Of a DNA stretch of 64,000 nucleotides, positions 17,932 through 29,143 are shown piece by piece. The DNA is taken from assembly GCF_018408855.1 (NCBI RefSeq), contig NZ_AP024322.1, forward strand, positions 1,426,001 to 1,490,000, given 5' to 3'. The notes under the pieces were generated by a model. It did not search any database. It had not been told where the DNA came from and worked only from the letters and a program-made list of their open reading frames with translations. Each line of letters begins with the position of its first letter. Positions within the stretch are counted from its first letter, which is position 1. The DNA comes from Caballeronia sp. NK8 (lineage in GTDB: Bacteria; Pseudomonadota; Gammaproteobacteria; Burkholderiales; Burkholderiaceae). The translations under genes and the position numbers were made by a program.

Positions 17932-19278
17932 ATGGCTAACGTAGTTGAGAACCTCGGCAAGCTCGAACGCCGCGTGACCATTTCCCTGCCGAAGGACACG
18001 GTGCAGAAGGAAGTGGATTCGCGCATCCGCCAGTTGGCCAAGAACGTGCGCATGCCGGGTTTCCGCCCGGGCAAGGTGCCGCTCAAGATGGTGACGCAGC
18101 AGTATGCCGGTCAGGTCGAGGCCGAAGTGCTGAGCGACAAGGTCGGCAAGGAATTCTTCGACGTCACGCGCGCCGAGAACCTGCGCGTCGCGGGCCAGCC
18201 GAGCTTCGCGCCGAAGTCGGAAGCCGCCGCCGACGCCTACGCGTTCGACGCGACCTTCGAGGTCTATCCCGAAGTGAATCTCGGCGACGTGGCCACCGCT
18301 GAAATCGAACGCACGGTCACGACCATCTCCGAAGCCGAAGTCGACCGCACGCTGGACATCCTGCGCAAGCAGCGCGTGCACTTCCACGCACGCGGCGAAG
18401 CCGGCGAGCACGGCGACGGCGGCCCGAGCACGGCAGCAGCCGACGGCGACCGCGTCACGCTCGACTTCGTCGGCAAGATCGACGGCGTCGCGTTCGAAGG
18501 CGGCAGCGCGGAAGACTTCGCGTTCGTGCTGGGCGAAGGCCGCATGCTGCCTGAATTCGAGCAAGCCGCAACGGGCCTGAAGGCCGGCGAATCGCGCGAA
18601 TTCGACCTCAAGTTCCCCGAGGACTATCACGGCAAGGACGTGGCGGGCAAGACGGCGCAGTTCACGATCACGCTCAAGAAAATCGAATGGCCGCATCTGC
18701 CGGAAATCAACGCGGAATTCGCGAAGTCGCTCGGCATCGAAGACGGCGATCTCACGAAGATGCGTACCGAGATCAAGGACAACCTGGAGCGTGAAGCCAA
18801 GCGCCGCACGCAGCAGATCGTGAAGAACCAGGTCATGGACGCGCTGCTCAAGATCTCCGAGCTGGACGTGCCGAAGGCGCTGATCGAGCAGGATCAGCAG
18901 CGCCTCGTCGAAATGGCCCGCCAGGACCTGCAGCAGCGCGGCGTGCCGAACGCCGCCGACGCGCCGATCCCGGCTGAAATGTTCGCTGAACAGGCCGAGC
19001 GCCGCGTGAAGCTGGGCCTCGTGCTGGCCGAACTCGTGAAGGCCAACGAACTGCAGGCGAAGCCCGAGCAGATCCGCGCTGAAGTGGACGAATTCGCCAA
19101 GAGCTACGAAGACCCGAAGGAAGTCGTCCGCTGGTATTATTCGAACCAGCAGCGCCTCGCCGAGATGGAAGCGTACGTCGTGGAAAGCAACGTCGTCGAT
19201 TTCGTCCTGGGCAAGGCCAAAGTGACCGACAAGGAAGTCAGCTTCGAGGAACTGGCCAGCGCAACGGCGCAAGCCTGA
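17932..19278 (+). CDS. tig: Trigger factor
   Basis: Trigger factor is a ribosome-bound chaperone and prolyl isomerase that meets nascent chains first. The ribosome-docking signature GFRPGKVP lies at about residue 42. The FKBP-type domain ([20 protein letters not shown] to [13 protein letters not shown]) covers about 165-250, and a helical C-terminal arm follows. Length 448 aa is typical. Start ATG 17932 is preceded by AGGA. It heads the conserved tig-clpP-clpX-lon order of protein quality-control genes. Confidence 0.98.
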   Translation: MANVVENLGKLERRVTISLPKDTVQKEVDSRIRQLAKNVRMPGFRPGKVPLKMVTQQYAGQVEAEVLSDKVGKEFFDVTRAENLRVAGQPSFAPKSEAAADAYAFDATFEVYPEVNLGDVATAEIERTVTTISEAEVDRTLDILRKQRVHFHARGEAGEHGDGGPSTAAADGDRVTLDFVGKIDGVAFEGGSAEDFAFVLGEGRMLPEFEQAATGLKAGESREFDLKFPEDYHGKDVAGKTAQFTITLKKIEWPHLPEINAEFAKSLGIEDGDLTKMRTEIKDNLEREAKRRTQQIVKNQVMDALLKISELDVPKALIEQDQQRLVEMARQDLQQRGVPNAADAPIPAEMFAEQAERRVKLGLVLAELVKANELQAKPEQIRAEVDEFAKSYEDPKEVVRWYYSNQQRLAEMEAYVVESNVVDFVLGKAKVTDKEVSFEELASATAQA

Positions 19279-19292
19279 CGCGATAGGCAGGG

Positions 19293-19335
19293 GGCGTGCG
19301 GAGTCGTCGGACTGACGGCCCGCACGCCTTTTTTG
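19293..19335 (+). terminator. Terminator after tig
   Basis: GGCGTGCGG and CCGCACGCC form a 9-bp stem followed by six T, 15 bp past the tig stop. clpP is therefore probably transcribed from its own promoter. Confidence 0.85.
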
Positions 19336-19417
19336 CATTAAAGTTTGGGCGTTTGCATGCCGTTCTACTGGATGTTCCTTTGTCGTTCAGTATCCCTATT
19401 CCGAACAAGGAAATTGC

Positions 19418-20071
19418 ATGACCTTTCGCGCTGAATTGCTCGATACGTTGGCGTCCCACGCAACGCGGGACTTCGAAGCCCAGGCGCTCGGCCTCGTTCC
19501 GATGGTCGTGGAAACGAGCGGCCGCGGCGAGCGAGCCTATGACATTTACTCGCGCCTCCTGAAGGAGCGCGTGGTGTTTCTCGTCGGCGAGGTGAACGAC
19601 CAGTCGGCGAACCTCGTCGTCGCGCAGCTGCTGTTCCTCGAAAGCGAGAACCCGGACAAGGACATCAGCCTGTACATCAACAGCCCGGGCGGCTCGGTCT
19701 CGGCCGGCATGGCGATCTACGACACCATGCAGTTCGTGAAGCCGGACGTGTCCACGCTGTGCATGGGCCTCGCCGCGAGCATGGGCGCGTTCCTGCTGGC
19801 GGCGGGCGCGAAGGGCAAGCGCGTCGCGCTGCCGAACGCGCGCGTGATGATCCACCAGCCGCTCGGCGGCGCGCGCGGTCAGGCATCGGACATCGAAATC
19901 CAGGCGCGGGAAATCCTGTACCTGAAGGAACGTCTGAATCAGTTGCTGTCGCATCACACGGGTCAGCCGGTCGAGCGCATCGCGCGCGACACCGATCGCG
20001 ACAACTTCATGTCGGGCGACGATGCGCAAGCTTACGGCCTCGTCGACCAGGTGCTTCACAAGCGTCCCTGA
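19418..20071 (+). CDS. clpP: ATP-dependent Clp protease proteolytic subunit
   Basis: ClpP is the serine peptidase barrel that degrades proteins fed by ClpX or ClpA. The catalytic serine is in GLAASMGAF (S121), the histidine in [10 protein letters not shown] (about H146), and the aspartate in the DTDRDNFMS region. Length 217 aa is standard. Start ATG 19418 has AAGGA upstream. clpX follows after 174 bp. Confidence 0.98.
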   Translation: MTFRAELLDTLASHATRDFEAQALGLVPMVVETSGRGERAYDIYSRLLKERVVFLVGEVNDQSANLVVAQLLFLESENPDKDISLYINSPGGSVSAGMAIYDTMQFVKPDVSTLCMGLAASMGAFLLAAGAKGKRVALPNARVMIHQPLGGARGQASDIEIQAREILYLKERLNQLLSHHTGQPVERIARDTDRDNFMSGDDAQAYGLVDQVLHKRP

Positions 20072-20245
20072 AGGCGTCCGGAGCGGCGCCGCGCCGGCGC
20101 CCGGAGACGGTGCCGGCCCAGTAGCGAAGTCGCGCATGCGGCGCAACGCCAGAACGCGCTTCGTTCGGTATCGCAAGGTGCGAATCTGCGAGGGCGAATC
20201 GAAGGGCGTATCATGTAACAAGAGTGTCCGGAGGCTTACACATTT

Positions 20246-21517
20246 ATGGCGGACAAAAAAGGTTCCAGTAGCGAAAAGCTGCTGTATTGCTCGTTCTGCG
20301 GCAAAAGCCAGCATGAGGTGAAAAAACTCATCGCTGGGCCGTCGGTGTTCATCTGCGATGAATGTATCGACCTGTGCAACGAGATCATTCGCGACGAGGC
20401 GGCTGGCGCGGCGGATGAGGCCGGGCTGACCAAGTCAGACCTGCCGAGCCCGCAGGAAATCAGCGATATTCTCAATCAGTACGTGATCGGCCAGGAACGC
20501 GCGAAGAAAATTCTCGCGGTGGCCGTGTACAACCACTACAAGCGTCTCAAGCATCTCGACAAGAAAGACGAAATCGAGTTGTCGAAGAGCAATATCCTCT
20601 TGATCGGACCGACCGGTTCGGGCAAGACGCTGCTCGCGCAGACGCTTGCGCGCATGCTGAACGTGCCGTTCGTGATCGCGGACGCAACCACGCTGACCGA
20701 AGCCGGTTACGTCGGCGAGGACGTCGAGAACATCATTCAAAAGTTGCTGCAGAACTGCAACTACGAAGTCGACAAGGCGCAGCGCGGAATCGTTTACATC
20801 GACGAAATCGACAAGATCAGCCGCAAGTCGGACAACCCGTCCATCACGCGCGACGTGTCGGGCGAGGGCGTGCAACAGGCGCTGCTCAAGCTGATCGAGG
20901 GCACGATGGCGTCGGTGCCGCCGCAAGGCGGACGCAAGCACCCGAATCAGGATTTCATCCAGGTCGATACGACCAACATCCTGTTCGTGTGCGGCGGCGC
21001 GTTCGACGGGCTGGAAAAGGTCATCACCGATCGCACGGAGAAGACTGGTATCGGTTTCGGCGCGAGCGTGAAGAGCAAGCAGGATCGCGACGCCGGCGAA
21101 GTGCTGCGTGACGTCGAGCCGGAAGATCTGATCAAGTTCGGCTTGATTCCCGAGCTGATCGGCCGTCTGCCCGTCGTGGCGACGCTCGGCAAGCTCGACG
21201 AAGCCGCGCTGGTGAAGATTCTGATCGAGCCGAAAAACGCGCTCGTGAAGCAGTATCACAAGCTCTTCGCGATGGAACGCGTGGAACTGGAGATCCGTCC
21301 GGCGGCGCTGCAGGCCATCGCGCAGAAGGCGATTCGCCGCAAGACCGGCGCGCGCGGCCTGCGTTCGATTCTGGAACAGGCGTTGCTCGACGTGATGTAC
21401 GAACTGCCGACCATGAAGGGCGTTTCGAAGGTGATCGTCGACGACAACACGATCGACGGCGACGGCAAGCCGCTGCTCATCTACGAAGATGCACCCAAGG
21501 TAGCTGGATCGAACTGA
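20246..21517 (+). CDS. clpX: Clp protease ATP-binding subunit ClpX
   Basis: ClpX is a hexameric AAA+ unfoldase that selects substrates for ClpP. The N-terminal zinc domain has CSFCGKSQ and ICDECIDLC. Walker A GPTGSGKT lies at about residue 120, Walker B at [10 protein letters not shown], and the pore loop at [13 protein letters not shown]. The IGF-type ClpP-docking loop is in the TGIGFGA segment. Length 423 aa is typical. A GGAGG lies 11 bases before ATG. Confidence 0.98.
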   Translation: MADKKGSSSEKLLYCSFCGKSQHEVKKLIAGPSVFICDECIDLCNEIIRDEAAGAADEAGLTKSDLPSPQEISDILNQYVIGQERAKKILAVAVYNHYKRLKHLDKKDEIELSKSNILLIGPTGSGKTLLAQTLARMLNVPFVIADATTLTEAGYVGEDVENIIQKLLQNCNYEVDKAQRGIVYIDEIDKISRKSDNPSITRDVSGEGVQQALLKLIEGTMASVPPQGGRKHPNQDFIQVDTTNILFVCGGAFDGLEKVITDRTEKTGIGFGASVKSKQDRDAGEVLRDVEPEDLIKFGLIPELIGRLPVVATLGKLDEAALVKILIEPKNALVKQYHKLFAMERVELEIRPAALQAIAQKAIRRKTGARGLRSILEQALLDVMYELPTMKGVSKVIVDDNTIDGDGKPLLIYEDAPKVAGSN

Positions 21518-21536
21518 AGCAGGCTGTGTGTCGGCG

Positions 21537-21577
21537 AAAGGCCGTTCATGGCGACGTGAACGGCCTTTTATTTTTTT
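21537..21577 (+). terminator. Terminator after clpX
   Basis: AAAGGCCGTTCA, an 8-base loop and TGAACGGCCTTT form a 12-bp stem, followed by a T-rich run. It separates clpX from lon. Confidence 0.9.
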
Positions 21578-21610
21578 CGGTTTATCTTGTGGACGTTACT
21601 GACGCGATCT

Positions 21611-21639
21611 TTGACTACCGACTTTTCCCTTCCGATAAA
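21611..21639 (+). promoter_or_regulatory. Candidate promoter of lon
   Basis: TTGACT (21611-21616), a 17-bp spacer and GATAAA (21634-21639) lie between the clpX terminator and lon. A clear heat-shock sigma32 pattern was not found. Confidence 0.5.
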
Positions 21640-21703
21640 GGCTTGCAATAGCTCTGAACGGCCTTACTTACGACTGAACTGATTCCATTAATGGGGAAAT
21701 GAA

Positions 21704-24127
<2,424 letters not shown>

Positions 24128-24176
24128 CGCGCATCGGGCGGCACGGCTCTATCGCCGTGTTGCGTGATCGACTCTA

Positions 24177-24212
24177 AAACCCGCGGGCTCATGCTCGCGG
24201 GTTTTTCTTTTT
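24177..24212 (+). terminator. Terminator after lon
   Basis: AAACCCGCG, a loop and CGCGGGTTT form a 9-bp stem running into TTTCTTTTT, 50 bp past the lon stop. Confidence 0.88.
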
Positions 24213-24279
24213 GCGCGCGGCTTTTCGAAGATATCTTCTAAAGCACCGCAAACCCGCGCCGAATAAGGCTCAACCCCCG

Positions 24280-24308
24280 TTGACACGGTTCTTTCGGCTA
24301 AGTTAAAT
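24280..24308 (+). promoter_or_regulatory. Sigma70 promoter of the HU gene
   Basis: A perfect -35 TTGACA (24280-24285), a 17-bp spacer and TTAAAT (24303-24308) lie 90 bp before the HU start. Confidence 0.65.
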
Positions 24309-24398
24309 GAGCGCCGCATCCAAACTTATCGAGATGCGATTCGCATCGATGCGGGACCAGATCGATTACAACGTGCCAATACTGATTCGGGGATCACA

Positions 24399-24671
24399 AT
24401 GAACAAGACGGAACTGATCGACCATATCGCGCAGCATGCCGATATTTCCAAGGCCGCTGCCGGCCGCGCACTCGAAGCGGTGATCGGCGGCGTGCGCGCG
24501 ACGCTGAAGAAGGGCGGCACGGTGACGCTCGTCGGCTTCGGCACGTTTGCCGTAGGCAAGCGCACCGCGCGCACGGGCCGCAATCCGCGCACCGGCGATG
24601 CGATCAAGATCAAGGCCGCGAAGGTCCCGAAATTTCGCCCTGGCAAAGCGCTGAAGGATGCGCTAAACTAG
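24399..24671 (+). CDS. hupB: DNA-binding protein HU
   Basis: HU is a small nucleoid protein that bends and compacts DNA as a dimer. The sequence shows the dimer helices ([20 protein letters not shown] in part), the signature [18 protein letters not shown], and the DNA-intercalating RNP of the beta arm. Length is 90 aa. Its position after lon is the conserved lon-hupB order. Two tRNA genes follow within 80-180 bp with no terminator between, so they may share its transcript. Confidence 0.97.
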   Translation: MNKTELIDHIAQHADISKAAAGRALEAVIGGVRATLKKGGTVTLVGFGTFAVGKRTARTGRNPRTGDAIKIKAAKVPKFRPGKALKDALN

Positions 24672-24746
24672 CGGACTCGCTGGATACGGGCTTTGCAAAA
24701 CGAAGTTCTCAATTCAGCGCTGCGCAAACCGGATGAATTGCGGACC

Positions 24747-24822
24747 GGGTGCTTAGCTCAGTTGGTAGAGCGGCGCCCTTACAAGGCGTAGGTCGGGAGT
24801 TCGAGCCTCTCAGCACCCACCA
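24747..24822 (+). tRNA. tRNA-Val (anticodon UAC)
   Basis: A 76-base tRNA. Acceptor GGGTGCT/AGCACCC, D-arm TAGCTCAGTTGGTAGAGC, anticodon TAC in the CTTACAA loop, T-loop TTCGAGC, and an encoded CCA. Confidence 0.97.
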
Positions 24823-24848
24823 GGTTTCAATTCATTGCGCGCTACCCA

Positions 24849-24925
24849 GGAGCGGTAGTTCAGTTGGTTAGAATACCGGCCTGTCACGCCGGGGGTCGCG
24901 GGTTCGAGTCCCGTCCGCTCCGCCA
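24849..24925 (+). tRNA. tRNA-Asp (anticodon GUC)
   Basis: A 77-base tRNA. Acceptor GGAGCGG/CCGCTCC, D-arm TAGTTCAGTTGGTTAGAAT, anticodon GTC in the CTGTCAC loop, T-arm GGGTTCGAGTCCC, and an encoded CCA. It lies 26 bp after tRNA-Val and is probably processed from the same transcript. Confidence 0.97.
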
Positions 24926-24939
24926 GAATCGAACATGAG

Positions 24940-24974
24940 GTCCCGCAAGCTGCGAAGCGTGCGGGACTTTTTGC
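24940..24974 (+). terminator. Terminator of the tRNA-Val/tRNA-Asp transcript
   Basis: GTCCCGC and GCGGGAC form a 7-bp stem with inner pairing, followed by five T, 15 bp after the tRNA-Asp CCA. Confidence 0.88.
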
Positions 24975-25220
24975 TTTTCGCCGCGCAGTTGCCGTGCGTT
25001 TGCCGCTCGATCAAGAGTGCTAATCATCGCAACGCGAGGATTGCGCAATTTGACCCAATCGCGGGTTAAATGCCTGATAGATAAAACAATTCACATCATT
25101 TCGAGGGTACGACTGCGCGCAGGTCGTCTGTCCGATGGCTCATTCGCGCACCGCCTTTCGCCTTTTCCTCTGCCACTGTTGTAATATCGAGCGTTTTGTT
25201 CTGACAACGCAGCGCTACGC

Positions 25221-27143
25221 ATGCTCGACTTCTTCCGTAATCACCAGCGCCTGATGATGGCTCTGCTGATCCTGATCATCGTGCCCGGTCTGGGCATGGT
25301 CGGGATCCAGGGATTCAGCAACTATTTCGACGAAAGTTCTTACGTGGCCAGCGTGAACGGTCACAAGATCACGCGCGCCGAATTCGACAGCGCTTTCCGC
25401 CAGCAAGTGGACCGCGCCCGCTCGATGCTCGGTTCGCAGTTCGACGCCAAGATGTTCGATTCGCCCGAAACGCGCGCCGCGATGGTCGACAGCCTCGTGC
25501 AGCAACGCGCCATGGCCGACGAAACCCAACGCCTGCACCTGACCGCGTCGGATGACGCCGTGCGCCGCGCGCTGCTCTCCGATCCCGTGATCTCGTCGCT
25601 GAAGAATCCTGACGGCACGATCGACCTCGAACGCTACAAGCAACTGCTCGCGATGCAGGGCATGACGCCCGCGCAATACGACGAGCGCATGCGCTATCAG
25701 ATCGCGACCGACCAGATTCCGGGCAGTATCCAGGCGACATCTTTCACGTCGAAAGCGCTCGCGCAGAGCCTGACGGAACTCGCCGAGCAGAAGCGCTCGG
25801 TGCAGGGCCTGTCGCTGCGCGCGGCTGACTACGCCGCGAAAATCCAGCCGACGGACGCGCAACTCACGGCCTACTACGAAGCGCATCGCAACGACTTCGC
25901 GACGCCGGAGACGGCCACGATCCAGTACCTCGTGCTGTCGCCGTCGTCGATCGCGGCAGCGTCGAAGGCGACCGACGCCGATCTCAAGAAGTATTACGAC
26001 GACAACATCCAGCGCTATCGCACGGAAGCGGAAGTGCGCGCGAGCCACATTCTCGTGAACGCACCGAAGGACGCAAGCGCGGCCGACAAGGCGAAGGCAA
26101 AACAGAAAGCCGAAGAACTGCTGGCGCAGGTCAAGGCGCATCCGGACCAGTTCGCGCAGATCGCGCAGAAGAGTTCGGACGATCCGGGCTCCGCGAGCAA
26201 GGGCGGCGATCTCGGCTACTTCGCGCGCGGGCAGATCGCCGGCGGCAAGGCCTTCGACGACGCCGCCTTCGGTCTCAAGAAGGGCGAAGTGAGCAATGTC
26301 GTCGAGTCGGACTTCGGCTATCACATCATCCAGGCGACCGACGTGAAGCCCGCCGTCACGAAGCCGTTCGATGAGGTGAAGGACGCGATCGCGAAGGACT
26401 ACGCGGCTCAGCAAGGCACGAAGGGTTTCGCTGACAACGCGCAAGGCTTCACCGATCTCGTTTATGAGAAGGCGAAGACGCTGCAACCCGCAGCCGACAA
26501 ATACAAGCTGACGATCCAGACAGCGACGGTCGGCCCGAAGCCGAATCCGCAACTGCCGCAGGACAGTCCGCTCAACAATCCGAAGTTCCTCGCGGCCGTC
26601 TTCGCGCCGGACTCGGTGAAGGACCGCAACAACACACAGGCGATGGATGTCGGCAACAGCACGCTGATCGCCGCGCGCGTGACCGACTACAAGGCATCGA
26701 GCGTTCCCGCGTTCGACGTGGTGAAGGACGACGTGCGCAAGAAGGTCATCGCGGAAATGGCCGCCGCCACGGCGAAGAAGGAAGGCGAGGCGAAGCTCGC
26801 GGACCTGCAGAAGTCGAAGTCCACCGAGGGCTTCACATCGCCGATCACGGTATCGCGTAACGACGCGCAGGGCTTGCCGCCCGCCGCGCTGAGCGCGATC
26901 TTCAAGGCGGATGCGTCGAAGCTGCCGTCCTATGTCGGCGTGGATCTCGGCGTGGACGGTTACGCAATCTATCGCGTGAACGGCATCGAGAAGGCGGCGC
27001 CGGTCGCGGCCGATCGTCTCGCGGGCGCGCAACAGCAGGTGGCGCAGGTGTATGCACAGGCCGAGATGGAAGCGTATCTCAAGTCGTTGAAAGAGCGCTC
27101 GAAGGTCAAGCTGAGCCAGGCTCCGCCGCCGTCATCGAACTGA
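25221..27143 (+). CDS. ppiD: Peptidyl-prolyl isomerase/foldase PpiD
   Basis: PpiD is an inner-membrane-anchored chaperone that meets proteins leaving the Sec channel. It has one N-terminal membrane helix (LMMALLILIIVPGLGMVG, residues about 10-30). A SurA-like N domain follows, then a parvulin domain from VRASHILVNAPKD (about 272) to GYHIIQATDVK, and a second helical region to the end. Length 640 aa is typical. It follows the lon-hup-tRNA block as in many proteobacteria. The chaperone function is better supported in the family than isomerase activity. Confidence 0.95.
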   Translation: MLDFFRNHQRLMMALLILIIVPGLGMVGIQGFSNYFDESSYVASVNGHKITRAEFDSAFRQQVDRARSMLGSQFDAKMFDSPETRAAMVDSLVQQRAMADETQRLHLTASDDAVRRALLSDPVISSLKNPDGTIDLERYKQLLAMQGMTPAQYDERMRYQIATDQIPGSIQATSFTSKALAQSLTELAEQKRSVQGLSLRAADYAAKIQPTDAQLTAYYEAHRNDFATPETATIQYLVLSPSSIAAASKATDADLKKYYDDNIQRYRTEAEVRASHILVNAPKDASAADKAKAKQKAEELLAQVKAHPDQFAQIAQKSSDDPGSASKGGDLGYFARGQIAGGKAFDDAAFGLKKGEVSNVVESDFGYHIIQATDVKPAVTKPFDEVKDAIAKDYAAQQGTKGFADNAQGFTDLVYEKAKTLQPAADKYKLTIQTATVGPKPNPQLPQDSPLNNPKFLAAVFAPDSVKDRNNTQAMDVGNSTLIAARVTDYKASSVPAFDVVKDDVRKKVIAEMAAATAKKEGEAKLADLQKSKSTEGFTSPITVSRNDAQGLPPAALSAIFKADASKLPSYVGVDLGVDGYAIYRVNGIEKAAPVAADRLAGAQQQVAQVYAQAEMEAYLKSLKERSKVKLSQAPPPSSN

Positions 27144-27163
27144 TTGATCTGTGTTGATCATGA

Positions 27164-27200
27164 AAAAGCCCCGCTTCTGAAAAGATGCGGGGCTTTTGTT
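27164..27200. terminator. Bidirectional terminator between ppiD and the lipoprotein gene
   Basis: AAAAGCCCCGC and GCGGGGCTTTT form an 11-bp stem flanked by A and T tracts. It sits between convergent genes and can stop both. Confidence 0.9.
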
Positions 27201-27248
27201 TGGCCTATGCCGCCCTGAAAGCGCGGCAAGCGCAAAACCGAGCGTTAC

Positions 27249-27590
27249 TTACAGGCAAGCCTGAATGTCGCCGGTTGCCTGACTGCCGGCCGCACCCGAG
27301 GCGCGGAAACCGACCCACGAGCCCGGACCGGACCAAGCCGGATGAATGATGGCCGCTGCGCCATTCGGCGGCTGCTGGCCGGGAACGTACACATCGACGG
27401 CCTTGTCGTTTGCGAGCGTATCTTGCGACACGACCTGCTGCTGCGACTTGTCAGCCCACTTCTGGGCGACGCATTGCGCGATGACCTTCGGCTCTTTCTG
27501 GCTCGTGCCGACTTGCTGCACGCCGGCGGGCGGTTGCGCGGCGCAGGCCGAGATCGCAACGGTCAGGGCGAGAAGAGGGGCAAGTTTCAC
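27249..27590 (-). CDS. Small lipoprotein of unknown function
   Basis: The 113-aa product starts MKLAPLLALTVAISACAAQ, a lipoprotein signal with the lipidated cysteine at residue 16. The mature part has two further cysteines (VIAQCVAQKW and the C-terminal IQACL), which could form a disulfide. It also has a Gln-rich segment and a VYVPGQQPP strand. An AGGAGGT-like ribosome site (read on the minus strand) precedes the start. I do not recognise the family; an envelope role is inferred from export only. Confidence 0.8.
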   Translation of the reverse strand: MKLAPLLALTVAISACAAQPPAGVQQVGTSQKEPKVIAQCVAQKWADKSQQQVVSQDTLANDKAVDVYVPGQQPPNGAAAIIHPAWSGPGSWVGFRASGAAGSQATGDIQACL

Positions 27591-27718
27591 GTGACCTCCT
27601 TGTAGAGTCGCTCATATGACGAGCGGGGTTATAAGAGTGACGCGAAAGTCTCAGATGTCTGAATCGTGGCCGTGTTTCCGCGTTGTTGAAAAAAGCTGTC
27701 GCGGCCGGCGCGTCGTCT

Positions 27719-28390
27719 TCAATGCGCGGCGCTTGCGCCCAGCAAGGGTTTCAAGATTGGCCAGACGTTATCCAATAGCAATGGCTGGGCCTGCACTGTC
27801 GGATGGATCTGATCGGCCTGAAACATGGCGGGTTTGTCAGCAATGCCGGCAAGCAGGAAGGGCACGAGCGGCACTTTCTTTTCCTTCGCGATGCGCTCGT
27901 AGACCGCGTGGAACTTTTGCGAATAGTCGGGGCCGTAATTGGGTGGAACGTACATGCCGATGAGTAAAACCTTCGCGTGCGCCGCCTGCGACGCATCGAC
28001 GATACCGCGCAGATTCGTTTCCGTCGTGGCAAGCGGGACGCCGCGCAGCGCATCGTTCGCGCCGAGTTCGACTATCACGATGTCCGGCTTGATGCGTGAC
28101 AGCACGGCAGTCAGGCGCGCGCGGCCGCCGCTCGTGGTGTCGCCGCTGATGCTCGAATTGGCGACGCTATAATCGAGGCGCTCCTTCGCCAGACGCTCGC
28201 GCAAGAGATTCACCCAGCCGGTGTCGCGCGGCAGGCCATATTCGGCCGACAGGCTGTCGCCCAGCACGACGATCGCGGGTTTGGGTTGCGTTGCTGCCTG
28301 TGCATCGGCGGCATGCGCGGTCCCGGACCATGCCGCCATCAACGCGATCGCGGGAACGAAGCCGCGCCAGTTCTTTTTCAGAGTGTCCAT
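27719..28390 (-). CDS. tesA: Periplasmic SGNH esterase/thioesterase TesA
   Basis: This is a GDSL-type hydrolase (arylesterase, acyl-CoA thioesterase I and lysophospholipase activities in the family). Motifs are VVLGDSLSAEYGLP (block I, catalytic Ser), SGDTTSGG (block II), ELGANDALRG (block III) and DQIHPT (catalytic Asp and His). A signal peptide ends near AHAADA. ATG 28390 gives 223 aa; the open frame continues upstream but lacks family sequence. Its start codon overlaps the start of the divergent ABC gene by 2 bp, an old tesA/ybbA pairing also seen in E. coli. Confidence 0.94.
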   Translation of the reverse strand: MDTLKKNWRGFVPAIALMAAWSGTAHAADAQAATQPKPAIVVLGDSLSAEYGLPRDTGWVNLLRERLAKERLDYSVANSSISGDTTSGGRARLTAVLSRIKPDIVIVELGANDALRGVPLATTETNLRGIVDASQAAHAKVLLIGMYVPPNYGPDYSQKFHAVYERIAKEKKVPLVPFLLAGIADKPAMFQADQIHPTVQAQPLLLDNVWPILKPLLGASAAH

Positions 28391-29090
28391 GCAAAACAAT
28401 ATCGAGCCGGTCATCGAAGTACGGGGTTTAAGCAAGCGGGTGAAGGACGCAACGGGCGAGCTCACGATTCTCGATCAGATCGATCTGTCGATCGCGAAGG
28501 GCAGCAGTGTGGCGATCGTCGGCGCATCGGGCTCGGGCAAGTCGACACTGCTCGGCCTGCTCGCCGGGTTGGACAGCGCGAGCGAGGGCTCGGTTCGTCT
28601 GCTCGGCAAGGAACTGTCCACGTTGAACGAAGACGAGCGCGCCGCGCTGCGCAGCGGCGCAGTCGGTTTCGTGTTCCAGTCGTTCCAGTTGATGCCGCAT
28701 CTGACCGCGCTCGAAAACGTGATGCTGCCGCTCGAATTGCGCGCGGAGATACCGCACGGCGAGATCGCGGCGCGCGCACGGTCGCTACTCGAGCAAGTTG
28801 GACTGTCCCAGCGTACCGCGCATTATCCGAAGCTGCTTTCCGGCGGCGAACAGCAGCGCGTCGCGCTCGCGCGAGCCTTCGTCACGCATCCTGCCGTGCT
28901 TTTCGCCGACGAACCCACCGGCAGCCTCGACGCCACCACCGGCTACGCGATCATCGACCTGATGTTCGAGATGAACCGCCGCAACGGCGCGACACTCGTG
29001 CTCGTCACGCATGATGTCGAGCTGGCCGAACGTTGCGACGCCACGGTGACGATCGAAGGAGGGCGGCTGGTGAACGGCCTGAGCGTATAA
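28389..29090 (+). CDS. ybbA: ABC transporter ATP-binding protein, YbbA/LolD type
   Basis: This 233-aa ATPase has Walker [11 protein letters not shown] (about residue 42), Q-loop [11 protein letters not shown], signature [15 protein letters not shown], Walker [13 protein letters not shown] and H-loop LVTHD. It belongs to the MacB/LolD group, which drives FtsX-like permeases. In E. coli the partner ybbP follows directly; here no permease follows, as pgi is convergent. The partner must be elsewhere. ATG 28389 matches family starts. The longer open frame from 28221 lies inside tesA and is not supported. Confidence 0.93.
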   Translation: MQNNIEPVIEVRGLSKRVKDATGELTILDQIDLSIAKGSSVAIVGASGSGKSTLLGLLAGLDSASEGSVRLLGKELSTLNEDERAALRSGAVGFVFQSFQLMPHLTALENVMLPLELRAEIPHGEIAARARSLLEQVGLSQRTAHYPKLLSGGEQQRVALARAFVTHPAVLFADEPTGSLDATTGYAIIDLMFEMNRRNGATLVLVTHDVELAERCDATVTIEGGRLVNGLSV

Positions 29091-29120
29091 AAAAGCCCGC
29101 AACGCCGAAGCACTGCGGGC
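29089..29120 (-). terminator. Terminator after pgi (minus strand)
   Basis: On the minus strand GCCCGCA and TGCGGGC form a stem followed by six T, about 25 bp beyond the pgi stop. Its T-run overlaps the ybbA stop codon region. Confidence 0.85.
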
Positions 29121-29143
29121 CACGATCCTATCTACAGCGAGCT

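Noticed and set aside
28221..28388. N-terminal extension of the YbbA ATPase
   Set aside because: These codons are antisense to tesA, and family members start close to [11 protein letters not shown].
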